Positions 8,923 to 18,177 of a DNA stretch of 64,000 nucleotides are shown here, one piece after another; positions within the stretch are counted from its first letter, which is position 1; each line of letters starts with the position of its first letter. The stretch spans positions 31,921 to 95,920 of the forward strand of contig JAQWQC010000020.1 in assembly GCA_029245025.1 (NCBI GenBank), in the 5' to 3' direction. Made by a program: the position numbers and the translations under genes. The notes beneath the pieces were generated by a model, which did no database searches, was not told where the DNA came from, and worked only from the letters and a program-made list of their open reading frames with translations. The stretch comes from Rhodospirillaceae bacterium (GTDB taxonomy: Bacteria; Pseudomonadota; Alphaproteobacteria; Rhodospirillales; Rhodospirillaceae).

Positions 8923-9675
8923 CTAATCAGAAGCCGCTTGAGATGGATTTAATCTATACTTAGTTTGCGTTGGCCAATTTATATCTCTAACTTCGTTTTT
9001 CTTGGCGATCACTTGAATAGTTCGATCATTGCCGGACCCCAACTTAATTCTTTCAAACAGATCGGGGCGCTCAATTACATATTTCTCTTTGTGCACCTCA
9101 ATAGAGAACAAATCCATCAAAGAAAATCCATTGGATTGATAAAATTCTAAGTAAAATTGTGGTGAAAAATTATAAAATCCGTGGTTGATCATAACCATAG
9201 GGTTGCCATGATAAACAAGGCCGCCAACCTTAAGCGCAGTTGCGATGTTACGCATCACCTGACCAATATTAAAACAATGCTCTATGGTACCCGAGTCTAG
9301 TACTAGGTCATAGCTTCCAACCATGCTCTTAGGTATAGGTTCATTTAGATCATGAACTAATTCTCCACCACGCACTTCTCTAACATCTAGATAATCCGTA
9401 TCAAATCCTAAGGCCCGATACAGTGAATCAGTATCTATGGATACACTATCCATTGAATGCCATTTGCTAAGTCCTGCATTATCAGAATTTACTATAACTT
9501 GCTCCGCAATCTCTGAGCCCATTTCACTCTCGATATCAGCAGGACTAATCATTAAATCTGTATAACCTAGTGACAGAACTCGAGCAGGACGATGCTCAAT
9601 TCTGCGCCCTAGAAAATTTAAGACCTTTGCAAATAGACTCCAGCCCAGAGCGTTAATAGCCACAAGATTTCCCAA
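8923..9675 (-). CDS. Class I SAM-dependent methyltransferase
   Basis: 250 aa. The nucleotide-binding start is VLSLGYTDLM (about residues 34-43). Post-motif VLDSGTIEHCFNIGQVMRNI and the GG-turn LKVGGLVYHGNP are typical of family 11/23 methyltransferases. Convergent with the preceding methyltransferase gene, with a 52-nt gap and no visible terminator. It is the last gene of the AT-rich glycan-type region; beyond it base composition and gene content change. Confidence 0.65.
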   Translation of the reverse strand: MGNLVAINALGWSLFAKVLNFLGRRIEHRPARVLSLGYTDLMISPADIESEMGSEIAEQVIVNSDNAGLSKWHSMDSVSIDTDSLYRALGFDTDYLDVREVRGGELVHDLNEPIPKSMVGSYDLVLDSGTIEHCFNIGQVMRNIATALKVGGLVYHGNPMVMINHGFYNFSPQFYLEFYQSNGFSLMDLFSIEVHKEKYVIERPDLFERIKLGSGNDRTIQVIAKKNEVRDINWPTQTKYRLNPSQAASD

Positions 9676-9858
9676 TCTTAAATTTAGAGATTTTCATCTC
9701 TCAAAAACTAAAGGCGTAAACGTTTCTATTACATATCAAATCTCGCCACGCTACAGATATGCAAAGAATATCTTTTTATAATCGAGCCGTAATATCGAAG
9801 CTTTCATTTAGATCACAATTTGTAATATCGATTACTACAGCTTTGACCTGGACGACAG

Positions 9859-10386
9859 CTAACATGTCGGCGGGGTTTTTCTAACGGAACCGCGCAACTC
9901 TCCCTCTGGATACCGTGTCGTATGAAGGTTGACGTAAACCAAGTGCTGCACGAAGTAGGCAACCTCACCTTGAGACAAAATCTTTTCCCCCTCTACCGGA
10001 GACATAAATGGCTCGGGTGCCAAATCAAATATGGGGGGCGCTAACCCCTCCGCAGGAACCGGGCCGTGAATGTGAAGACCTGTGGCCTGGCTCGTGAGAT
10101 CCTTGAAGCGCACGGTCCAAGAGAGTTTTAAGGTATCCCTTTCAAGGGTAAAGTCTGCACGCCCCACACCTGCACTCTCTGTTGGCAAGTGTTCAGAATC
10201 ATCTGAAAGGTCGGCATAGAAGTGGATGGACGGACCAGATCGATCATTGGGATCGGTTGAAAAATACCCGCACGACACACCGCCATCTGTTTCTGATCCA
10301 ATCGCCATTTGGAGAGCCGATAACATGGCACAAACAAAGGATATTATGAGAACTGCGCTTGGGCCTGACAGATTGCCACCAATCAT
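9859..10386 (-). CDS. Secreted CHRD-domain protein (cassette A)
   Basis: 175 aa. The start at 10386 is supported by GGAGAG six bases upstream; a longer in-frame start at 10467 lacks this and would bury the signal peptide. The signal segment is LIISFVCAMLSALQMAIG. The CHRD domain (chordin repeat, PF07452) covers roughly residues 45-170, with LHIHGPVP and YVNLHTTRYPEGELRG as diagnostic motifs. CHRD proteins are extracytoplasmic and have no established catalytic role in bacteria. It is transcribed divergently from the cassette A genes across about 165 bp. Paralogues are at 21813-22259 and 29746-30213. Confidence 0.8.
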   Translation of the reverse strand: MIGGNLSGPSAVLIISFVCAMLSALQMAIGSETDGGVSCGYFSTDPNDRSGPSIHFYADLSDDSEHLPTESAGVGRADFTLERDTLKLSWTVRFKDLTSQATGLHIHGPVPAEGLAPPIFDLAPEPFMSPVEGEKILSQGEVAYFVQHLVYVNLHTTRYPEGELRGSVRKTPPTC

Positions 10387-10552
10387 TCGATCTCTCTCCA
10401 GACATTCGTCCATAGGATAGAGCAAACACCAATACCGGGCTGGCATTTGTCCATACGACTCAACCAAAAAACCGGTTCAATAAAGTAAACTGGCCCAGCC
10501 TAACGTGATAATATCGCTCCAACGGCCCATTTGACATAGAAACTGAGTGATT

Positions 10553-11668
10553 ATGCGCCTCGTTCAGACATCCATACGCCTAGCCGTCTTACTTGCCGCT
10601 TTGACCCCATTCGATAGCGCTAGCGCACAGAAACAGACTCTTGGCTTTGTTGTCACCAAGTGGAACACGGCCATGTATGAAACGATGTTTATGGATGAAT
10701 GTCCGGCCGGACCGAACCCCGGTAATTATGAAATTTGGGAATCAACCGTAACGCCAGAAGTGCGCCGGTCTTACCCCCCTATGCTGATCACTCAGGTGAG
10801 GCATATCAACTACCGCGGCCCCAATGGAGAAGACATTTGCGCGGAGCCAACTTCGGTACAAGACCCGCCCCTTAAAGTTGTCGAAGGCAAGTATGGCTAC
10901 GGCATCAACCTTGATGGCAACTCTGATGGCGAAGCCACGCCCAAAACCTGTAAGCACCGCAATTTCACAGGTCTAAATGGCGAAACGGGTATTGATAATC
11001 AAATGTACCGCTTGATGGGCTGCGTTGAGGCCTGGCGAAGTTATGGCCATATCGAGAATAACGCCAATGCCCATCGTTTGAGCAGTGGGTTGGGCATGAT
11101 TTTGATGGAGATTACCGACGTTGACGATATGACAAATGACGACAGTGTAATGGTGAGTTTCTACAGAGGTACCGGGTCTTTCTCACTCGATAGCAAAGGT
11201 GAAGTTCTGCCATTTGCCAGCTATGAAATAGACCATGTCGATGGGGTTCCACGTTACGACGACACAGTCTCCGGCAAAATTGTTGATGGTGTTTTGATGA
11301 CCGATTCAGCGGATGTTCATCTGCCTCACTTTGGAAACTACCAGTACATCCGACAACTCATTCGCGACTTACAAATTCATGTGAACATCACGCCGGAAAG
11401 CGGCAAAACAAGTGGCCTGGCCTACGGCTATTATGGCGTTGAACAGTTTTATAGTTATGTCAGGGGTCTGCTGACGTCCTTCCCTAACAGGCATAAATAT
11501 AGTTGTCCGGCCATCTACGCAGCCGCACATGACCTCGCTGACGGACATCCCGATCCTGAAACAGGAGAATGCACGACATTGTCCTCAGCTTTCAAATTTG
11601 AGGCAGCTCGTGCCTTTATTAATCATCCCGACTCTGAAAAGACGCTCGCGTCGAGCGAGAAGCACTAA
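10553..11668 (+). CDS. Six-cysteine secreted protein, unnamed family (cassette A)
   Basis: 371 aa from ATG 10553; a GTG two codons earlier is possible. The Sec signal peptide ends at SASA/QK. The family is unknown to me. Shared with the B and C copies are DECPAG, RGPNGEDIC, INLDGNSDG, ATPKTCKH, GIDNQMYRL, GCV, ITDVDD, LPHFGNYQY, SCPAIY and ADGHPDPETGECT. The six cysteines in DECPAG, EDIC, KTC, MGC, SCPA and GEC are invariant in all three copies, suggesting three disulfides in a periplasmic or extracellular protein. Asp/Asn-rich loops could bind calcium. It is the first gene of the cassette, followed by the DUF1592-type lipoprotein. Confidence 0.8.
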   Translation: MRLVQTSIRLAVLLAALTPFDSASAQKQTLGFVVTKWNTAMYETMFMDECPAGPNPGNYEIWESTVTPEVRRSYPPMLITQVRHINYRGPNGEDICAEPTSVQDPPLKVVEGKYGYGINLDGNSDGEATPKTCKHRNFTGLNGETGIDNQMYRLMGCVEAWRSYGHIENNANAHRLSSGLGMILMEITDVDDMTNDDSVMVSFYRGTGSFSLDSKGEVLPFASYEIDHVDGVPRYDDTVSGKIVDGVLMTDSADVHLPHFGNYQYIRQLIRDLQIHVNITPESGKTSGLAYGYYGVEQFYSYVRGLLTSFPNRHKYSCPAIYAAAHDLADGHPDPETGECTTLSSAFKFEAARAFINHPDSEKTLASSEKH

Positions 11669-11711
11669 GACGGACATTTTAGTGGTGAAGCCCATATCGA
11701 TACCATCTGTA

Positions 11712-13361
11712 ATGAGACTCGCTGCGTTGAGCGCAACCCTTCTTTGCGCCCTTATGCTAAGCGCCTGCGGACCGTCTGAACCGATTACCGAGGGCACGCC
11801 CCCGGATGTGCGCCGCCTTACAGAAGAGCAATACCGCAATATCATCGCCGATATCTTTGGCACGTCTATTGTTGTTGGCGGACGGTTCGATACCCCGGTT
11901 AGGGAAGATGGTCTATTGGCCGTCGGTGCTCGAGACGCAACTGTAACGCCTGGTGCGCTGATCCAATATGACGAAATGGCACGGTCAATTGCTTCTCAAG
12001 TTGTCACTGGGCCTAATCGTCAGTTTCTCGTGCCCTGTTCCAACGCAGTTGATGGTGGATACGACGAAGCCTGCGCCACACAATTCGCGTCCACCATCGG
12101 ACGAATGCTGTTTCGGCGCCCGTTGTCCGACGAAGAGATTTCAACCCGCCTTAGCATCATTAGTGAAACAACTGATGCCTTGGGCTCCTTTTCTGAGGGT
12201 TTAGTGTCGGGCTTGGCCAGCCTCCTGGTCGCTCCTCAATTTCTGTTCGTTACGGATGTCGTTGAGCCTGTTCCGGACAAGCCTGACGAATATCGCTTGA
12301 ACGCATATTCAATCGCGGCTCGGCTAAGTTTTCTCCTTTGGAATACAACACCGGACAACGCGCTGCTGGAAGCCGCAAAACAAGGGGGCCTGCACACACA
12401 ACAGAGTCTCGAACGTCAAGTCGATCGCATGATGAATTCGCCTCGCCTAAAGGCCGGTGTTCGGGCTTTCTTTAGTGACATGCTGGAGTTCAGCGAATTT
12501 GCGTTTCTAGAGAAAGACTCTGTCATTTATCCGTCGTTCGGCATCGCTGCAGCAAGAGATGCGAAGGAGCAAACCTTACGCACCATAACTGACCATGTGA
12601 TCTCACGAGACGCGGATTACCGGGACCTTTTCACAACACGTAAAACTTTTATGACCCGAACACTTGGGTTGGTTTACAAGGTCCAGGTAACGGCCCCAAA
12701 AGGTGTCTGGGAGCCTTACGAATTTGCGGAGGACGATCCCCGTCTAGGAATTCAAGCACAACTCAGTTTTCTAGCTTTGAATTCTCATCCAGGCCGAAGC
12801 TCTCCGACTTTGCGCGGTAAAGCTGTTCGCAACATGCTGCTTTGCCAGCAAGTGCCAGACCCACCACCCGACGTGGATTTCAGCGGGTTTAACGACCCCA
12901 ACTCACCCAGCAAAACTGCGCGCGACAGATTATCGGCTCACGCGACCAATGCCGCCTGCGCTGGATGCCACCGGATAACTGACCCCATAGGATTAGCCCT
13001 AGAAAACTACGATGGATCCGGACAATTCCGGCGCACAGAGAACGACGCCTTAATTGACACCAGTGGTGATTTAGATGGCATTACCTTTGAGGACAGCGCC
13101 GGCCTGGGGATGGCGTTGCGCGAAAATCCCGCCGCCACAATATGCTTAGTGAATCGAATGTATGCGTACGCAAGCGGACAAACGTTGCCCGTTAGAAACG
13201 CTTGGATGTCTTATCTTATCGACAGCTTCGCCGAGGATGATTTTCGGGTGACGGCACTATTAAAACGCATTGCAACCAGCAAAACATTCTACGCCACAAA
13301 GCCAGCGACTACTAGCGACCGGACAATTGAGACAGCCTCCAACATGGCCCAAACACATTAG
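11712..13361 (+). CDS. DUF1587/1595/1592/1588/1585 lipoprotein with one CxxCH (cassette A)
   Basis: 549 aa from ATG 11712, which gives a lipoprotein signal with lipobox LSAC (Cys19); the frame is open further upstream, but a start there would overlap the preceding gene. In order: DUF1587 (RRLTEEQYRNIIADIFG), DUF1595 (IGRMLFRRPLSDEE), DUF1592 (ARLSFLLWNTTPDNALLEAA), DUF1588 with CAGCH at residue 416 followed by DPIGLALENYDG, and DUF1585 (VNRMYAYASG). The CxxCH predicts covalent haem c and the lipobox predicts membrane anchoring. This architecture is best known from Planctomycetes and myxobacteria; function is unproven. It is 6 bases from the DUF1552 gene, its usual partner. Confidence 0.85.
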   Translation: MRLAALSATLLCALMLSACGPSEPITEGTPPDVRRLTEEQYRNIIADIFGTSIVVGGRFDTPVREDGLLAVGARDATVTPGALIQYDEMARSIASQVVTGPNRQFLVPCSNAVDGGYDEACATQFASTIGRMLFRRPLSDEEISTRLSIISETTDALGSFSEGLVSGLASLLVAPQFLFVTDVVEPVPDKPDEYRLNAYSIAARLSFLLWNTTPDNALLEAAKQGGLHTQQSLERQVDRMMNSPRLKAGVRAFFSDMLEFSEFAFLEKDSVIYPSFGIAAARDAKEQTLRTITDHVISRDADYRDLFTTRKTFMTRTLGLVYKVQVTAPKGVWEPYEFAEDDPRLGIQAQLSFLALNSHPGRSSPTLRGKAVRNMLLCQQVPDPPPDVDFSGFNDPNSPSKTARDRLSAHATNAACAGCHRITDPIGLALENYDGSGQFRRTENDALIDTSGDLDGITFEDSAGLGMALRENPAATICLVNRMYAYASGQTLPVRNAWMSYLIDSFAEDDFRVTALLKRIATSKTFYATKPATTSDRTIETASNMAQTH

Positions 13362-13367
13362 AGGACA

Positions 13368-14744
13368 ATGGCTATGAAGCTTCATCAAAAAGACCGATTT
13401 AGCCGACGCTCTGTTCTTAAGGGTGCCGTCGCAGGCACTGCAGTCTCTGTCAGTCTGCCATTCCTTGACTGCATGTTAGATGACTCTGGCACGGCTTTGG
13501 CTGCAGGGTCTCCAATGCCCGTGCGGTTTGGCACTTGGTTCTGGGGATTGGGGCATACGCCGGGTCATGGCGTTGAAGAAAAATCAGTCACCGGACCAGG
13601 CATCACGTTTCTGAATGAATGCCGCGCGCTGGAACCTCACAAAGAGATCATCAACTTCCTTGGCAAATTTAACATGCCGTTGGACGGTCGCTCCAATTAC
13701 CCCCATGAAAGCGGTTGGATTGCTTCCAGGAGTGGGACAGCACCAGATAAAGACAAAGAAATCCCGGCGCCTACGTTTGACCTTCTTATTGCCGATGCGA
13801 TTGGTAACGATACGCGCCTAAAAACGGTGGACTTGGCATGCACCGGCAATCCAAACCACTGCTATTCCGCACGCGGGACCCACACGCGGACAGCGGCTGA
13901 AACATCTCCAACGGCCTTATATACACGGCTATTTGGACCCGACTTTGTCGATCCCAACAAGGCAGACTTTAAGCCCGACCCGCGGGTGATTGTTAGAAAG
14001 AGCGTACTCTCAGCTGTGAAGGACGAACGTCAAAAACTCATGAAACAGATTGGGACCTCTGACAGAGCCCAATTAGATGAGTACTTCACCTCAATTCGTG
14101 AACTCGAAAATCAGCTGGACGTTCAGTTACAAAAGCCCGCCCCCAATGAGGCCTGCCAAGTCATACCAGCTCCGGAAGGTAGTGCCGTTCTGGAAAGTAA
14201 TTTGGGCGTCGAAATCGAACAGGTTCTGGCCACTCACGAGACCTTTACACGAATGCTATCAATGGCCGTGGCTTGCAATCAGACCAAAGTGTTTAACATG
14301 GTGTTCAACGATTCTCTCTCTAGCCTGCGCAAGGCTGGAGAAAGCTTGACTCACCATAGCCTCTCTCACGAAGAGCGTGTCGATCCTGAGCTGGGCCTCC
14401 AACATCAGACATCATGGTTCAACACGCGGTGCATGGAAGCGTTAGCAACATTCATTGATCTATTTGGGTCGATTAGGGAGGGCGATGGCACGCTGCTTGA
14501 TAACGTCTTGATCATAGCCGGGAGCGAAACCGGAGATGCGCGGACCCATTCAATTGATGAGGTGCCGTTCATGACCGTGGGCCGTGCTGGAGGGCGAATC
14601 AAAACTGGCTTGCACGTCAGAGGCAATGCAGACCCAACGACACGTATTGGCCTCACGGCGATGCAAATTATGGGCCTATCCATAAACAGCTGGGGCACGC
14701 GGTCGCTGCAAACTTCCAAAACCATCAGCGATATCCTCGCTTAA
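13368..14744 (+). CDS. TAT-exported DUF1552 protein (cassette A)
   Basis: 458 aa. Twin-arginine signal SRRSVLK at residues 12-18, then the hydrophobic run up to PFLDC. GAGGA lies directly before ATG 13368, and its distance to the ATG at 13374 is better, so the real start may be two codons later. The DUF1552 signature is THHSLSHEE (H329, H330, H334), with Glu where the family name HXXSHH has a final His. The C-terminal half is nearly constant between the three copies: LLDNVLIIAGSET, GGRIKTGLHV and TRIGLTAMQIMG. TAT export suggests folding or a cofactor before secretion. Distant similarity of this group to sulfatase or phosphatase folds has been suggested, but no reaction is known. Confidence 0.85.
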   Translation: MAMKLHQKDRFSRRSVLKGAVAGTAVSVSLPFLDCMLDDSGTALAAGSPMPVRFGTWFWGLGHTPGHGVEEKSVTGPGITFLNECRALEPHKEIINFLGKFNMPLDGRSNYPHESGWIASRSGTAPDKDKEIPAPTFDLLIADAIGNDTRLKTVDLACTGNPNHCYSARGTHTRTAAETSPTALYTRLFGPDFVDPNKADFKPDPRVIVRKSVLSAVKDERQKLMKQIGTSDRAQLDEYFTSIRELENQLDVQLQKPAPNEACQVIPAPEGSAVLESNLGVEIEQVLATHETFTRMLSMAVACNQTKVFNMVFNDSLSSLRKAGESLTHHSLSHEERVDPELGLQHQTSWFNTRCMEALATFIDLFGSIREGDGTLLDNVLIIAGSETGDARTHSIDEVPFMTVGRAGGRIKTGLHVRGNADPTTRIGLTAMQIMGLSINSWGTRSLQTSKTISDILA

Positions 14745-14759
14745 CCTGAAGACGATTGG

Positions 14760-15899
14760 ATGGCCTTGTCAAACATGCCTTTCATTTCTAGACCCGCGTT
14801 GTTGGGCTGGATTGGCGCCGCTTTGTTAATCATGACAGATGGCAACGTCCGCGCTAGCGACCCCCACCCTGCCGAGGTGTCGACGATACAATTCGGCCAT
14901 GGAACGAGACTGACCGATGCACTAGGGATGACGCTTTACACCTTCGATAACGACTTAAGGGAACCTGGCACATCAACATGCGTCGACGACTGTGCGATTA
15001 GCCACCCCCCCCTTATTGTGGATGAAACCCCTGAAAAAACGCCCGCAAATTGGACCTTGATAGAACGTGATGATGGTCGCATGCAGTGGGCCTACAACGG
15101 GCTGCCAGTATATCTGTTTATCAAAGACAGCCACACAGGTGCAGCGTATGGCGAAGGCGGCGGTTGGAATATCGCGTTTGATGTCATCAGCACGCCAGCG
15201 GAGATTTCTGTCGCAAACACGATACTAGGTCACGTCCTTGCATCAGCAACCGGTCAGACGCTGTACACCCACGGCCCCAGTGATAAATCCGATGATTTTA
15301 AGTGTCTAAACGAATGCTTGGAAAACTGGAATCCGGTTACAGCACCCTGGGCTGCCAACAACAGTGGTGCGTTTTCTGTACACGCCAGAGGCGACGGGAT
15401 CTATCAATGGTCTCACGAGAACAAGCCGCTATTCCTTTATGCGGGAGACTCGATCCAAGGCGACACCAACGGTGAAGGTGTTGATGGCGTATGGCGGGCA
15501 GTCGTCCTAGAACCAACGCCGCCAGCCCCTTCATGGACCAAGGTCGTCGGCTCTGATGGTGGTGCTCTATATGCCGACTCTGATGGAATGACCCTCTACT
15601 CATTGTTCGAGGATCGAAATTCGACAGAACAAACGCGACAGGGCGGCAACCAATGCGACGAAGATTGTCTTTCTAAATACTGGACTCCGGTGACCGCAAA
15701 ATCGAAAAGCCCGCCCATCGGCCATTGGTCGGTGATTGAATCCAAAGACCGAACACTACAATGGGCCTACATGGGGCGGCCTTTGTACACACTCGACCTA
15801 GAAACACGCCCGGGCCAGCTCTATTACACGACCTTCAGGCAGTTCCAGTGGATGAAACCCATCATGTACAAACTGCCTGCCCTTCAAGGCGTCTTCTAG
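14760..15899 (+). CDS. Secreted Yx(FWY)xxD-repeat protein (cassette A)
   Basis: 379 aa. Signal peptide ends near VRA/SD. Three repeat units resemble the PF03640 secreted repeat (COG4315): each has a GxTLYT strand, a CxxxC pair followed by a W/H-P turn, and a GxxQWAYxGxPLY strand. Examples are MTLYTFDND with TCVDDC, TLYTHG with KCLNEC, and MTLYSLFED with QCDEDC. The CxxxC pairs lack a following His, so they are disulfides or metal sites, not haem c. Last gene of cassette A, 15 bases after the DUF1552 gene. Confidence 0.8.
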   Translation: MALSNMPFISRPALLGWIGAALLIMTDGNVRASDPHPAEVSTIQFGHGTRLTDALGMTLYTFDNDLREPGTSTCVDDCAISHPPLIVDETPEKTPANWTLIERDDGRMQWAYNGLPVYLFIKDSHTGAAYGEGGGWNIAFDVISTPAEISVANTILGHVLASATGQTLYTHGPSDKSDDFKCLNECLENWNPVTAPWAANNSGAFSVHARGDGIYQWSHENKPLFLYAGDSIQGDTNGEGVDGVWRAVVLEPTPPAPSWTKVVGSDGGALYADSDGMTLYSLFEDRNSTEQTRQGGNQCDEDCLSKYWTPVTAKSKSPPIGHWSVIESKDRTLQWAYMGRPLYTLDLETRPGQLYYTTFRQFQWMKPIMYKLPALQGVF

Positions 15900-15901
15900 C
15901 T

Positions 15902-15927
15902 GGTCACATGAAGACTTGTAGGTGACC
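15902..15927. terminator. Inverted repeat between convergent genes
   Basis: Arms GGTCAC (15902-15907) and GTGACC (15922-15927) form a perfect 6-bp stem around a 14-nt loop in the 40-bp gap between cassette A and the convergent propeller gene. No U-run follows on either strand, so a terminator role is only suggested by position. Confidence 0.3.
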
Positions 15928-15939
15928 TGATCTATGGCC

Positions 15940-17571
15940 TTAGCCCTTCTCCATCCTAATCTTGACGATGCTATTGTCTTTGCCACAACTCACGAATATA
16001 GAGCCGGAGCTATCGACCGCGATTCCAATCGGTGTGTTCTTGGGAAGGTGGTGGTGATCAAGAGAGATCGGCAACCCTGCAGCTAGAACGGTACGCTCAT
16101 CCGTCAATAGATCAATCGCCGTTACAGTACCCTTCGCAGGTTCCACGACAACAACACGCCCATCAGGCAACATTGAGAGCCCTAACGGATTTACTAAGTT
16201 TGATAGCAGCTCCGTGCGTTTTCCGTTTGTAAGATCAACACGACTGATGCTGCCTGAACCGATCTCCGTCACCAGCACTGAGGCGTCGCTTTCCAACAAA
16301 AGAGCTACCGGCTCATTTAACCCAGAGGCAGCGTCTTCAAATCTATCGTCGACGAGCCGCAATAGTTTTCCTGACGTCGCATCGGCAATAATAGCATCAC
16401 CATCACTGGTCAGAACGACACCTCTAGGCGCATCGACATCCCTAGATTGAAAAACCACTTCATTAGTGCGGCGATCGATCTTGCGGATTGCGCTGAAATT
16501 CGCATATGTCGTAACAATCGTGTCGTCATCCGCCGCAACAGCCGATGATCCCCCGCGACTCCACATGTCCGGCTCACGCGTGATTTCAGCGGTATCCGGA
16601 TCCAGAAAACGGTAGCCAAAGGGGTCAGCGATCAAAATCGACTCTTCACCCTCCAATGTGGTTATGGTCATGCCAAGCGGTACAGTGAAAGACCCAGCCG
16701 TTACCACCCAGGATTCTTCAGTCTTGGGATCGAAGGCCGTGATGCCGCTGATCGCTAGATCAGCCATATAGATAACGCCGTTCTTATCGAAGGTGAGGTT
16801 GTCGAGCGGCGGGGGGAAGTTAACTACAATACGGGACTTTCCGGACTCAACATCTGTAATCCACAAATCTCCGGTCATGTAATCCACATTCCAGACATCG
16901 CCATTGGCATCTACTTTTGTCGCAGCAGTTGTTCCGACATCATCCGCAATAACCTCGAAGTCTCCGCTATCGACATCAATGGCGAAGAGTTCATTAGTGC
17001 CAAAATGAGGTGAGTAAAGACGACCATCTGGACCGAACCCAAATCCATTGAGACGCCCTTTGTTCTTGGCGACCAGCCTTGGCGGCTTATTGCCAATGAT
17101 ATCCAGCTCCCACAACGCGTTCTCACCGGCACCAGATTGGGCCGTAAACAAACGACCTTCCTTATTGAACGCGATTGGATTGACCCGCGGCGCATCAGGC
17201 ATCAGTACCTCGGGCATACCACCCGGGCGTTGAATACGAATCTCACCGGTCGTTTGCGCCGTCCACGCGAGGATTCCTTCTACCGGTGTGCCCTTAGGTC
17301 CAACAGCCACATCGTCAGATTCGCCATAGGGCGACGCGACGGCGACAGAGACAAAGCCAGTGTCAGGATCAATGCGATACACCTCTTGAGCATGAATACT
17401 CGTGCCGTAAATCATCCCATCGGGACCAATATCGATTCCCTCGATGGCCTGGATCACTGACCCTGGAACAACAATTTCCACCGTCGTCGATTGAGCGAGC
17501 GATTGGCTAAGAGACAGTGAGGTCACCGTTAAAACGGTAAGCGGGGCGAGGAATGAGTTATTTCGCATCAT
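15940..17571 (-). CDS. Secreted NHL/SMP-30-like beta-propeller protein
   Basis: 543 aa from ATG 17571, chosen because GGAG stands eight bases upstream and a Sec signal (residues 3-25, ending SLAQ) follows directly; the frame extends further upstream without a better start. The protein is a chain of propeller blades of the GIDIGPDGMIYGT / NGFGFGPDGRLYSP / LGLSMLPDGRVVVV type, about ten to twelve repeats, enough for two propellers. NHL and SMP-30 folds bind ligands or act as lactonases; no clear metal-ligand set of a lactonase could be assigned. It is convergent with cassette A and divergent from the cupin genes. Confidence 0.75.
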   Translation of the reverse strand: MMRNNSFLAPLTVLTVTSLSLSQSLAQSTTVEIVVPGSVIQAIEGIDIGPDGMIYGTSIHAQEVYRIDPDTGFVSVAVASPYGESDDVAVGPKGTPVEGILAWTAQTTGEIRIQRPGGMPEVLMPDAPRVNPIAFNKEGRLFTAQSGAGENALWELDIIGNKPPRLVAKNKGRLNGFGFGPDGRLYSPHFGTNELFAIDVDSGDFEVIADDVGTTAATKVDANGDVWNVDYMTGDLWITDVESGKSRIVVNFPPPLDNLTFDKNGVIYMADLAISGITAFDPKTEESWVVTAGSFTVPLGMTITTLEGEESILIADPFGYRFLDPDTAEITREPDMWSRGGSSAVAADDDTIVTTYANFSAIRKIDRRTNEVVFQSRDVDAPRGVVLTSDGDAIIADATSGKLLRLVDDRFEDAASGLNEPVALLLESDASVLVTEIGSGSISRVDLTNGKRTELLSNLVNPLGLSMLPDGRVVVVEPAKGTVTAIDLLTDERTVLAAGLPISLDHHHLPKNTPIGIAVDSSGSIFVSCGKDNSIVKIRMEKG

Positions 17572-17808
17572 AGAACGACTCCAGGAAATAAATGCTTGCT
17601 GCCTTCTATTGTGGACCAAGGTGGCCAGAGCGCAAAGCTCAAGTCTGTTAACCGCGCCATCCTGCGGCTCATATACGGAACCGAACGCCACGGCTATTCG
17701 CTAGTCGAACCATAGGGGAACGCGCCTTCTCATTCTCGCCTCCATATGTGAACGTTTAAAATTAGAATCCGAGTTCATACGGACGCATTAAGAAAGAGGC
17801 GCCAAGAA

Positions 17809-18177
17809 ATGATGTTTCCTAGCATCTGCGTAGATGACCACGGCCACAGTTGTTTATCTGAGGTAAATCTCCCTCAATCTGGCAATGAACGACGCATTGG
17901 CGCCGCCAGCCAAGGTGTAAAGCATTGGCAGGCAGCTAAATATTTGCCCGGGCATTACGTCGATTTTAAAACCGTCGAAGACATTCAGTTTGTATCCGTG
18001 ATGTCCGGACGCATAGAACTGACTGTGAGCAACGGTGAGAAATATTATTTATCGCGCGGAGACATGATCCTATTTCAAGATACATCTGGCCAAGGCCATT
18101 GCACCCGTGTGATCGGGCACGAGCCTTGCAATGTGCTGATCATCTCTATGGATGACTTGGGAGATTTCGTCGTATGA
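17809..18177 (+). CDS. Small single-domain cupin
   Basis: 122 aa, no signal peptide, so cytoplasmic. Two adjacent ATGs at 17809 and 17812; AGAGG lies upstream. The cupin core is visible as FVSVMSGRIELTVSNGEKYYLSRGDMILFQDTSGQGHCTRV (about residues 64-104, shown in part). The usual metal ligands are poorly kept: one His in GQGHCTRV remains. A sensor or isomerase role is possible. The stop overlaps the start of the secreted bicupin by ATGA (18174-18177), so the two are coupled. Confidence 0.65.
   Translation: MMFPSICVDDHGHSCLSEVNLPQSGNERRIGAASQGVKHWQAAKYLPGHYVDFKTVEDIQFVSVMSGRIELTVSNGEKYYLSRGDMILFQDTSGQGHCTRVIGHEPCNVLIISMDDLGDFVV

Noticed and set aside
11529..11711. Upstream extension of the cassette A DUF1592-type protein into the preceding gene
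   Set aside because: The added residues are not conserved in the B and C copies and would place the lipobox far from the N-terminus.
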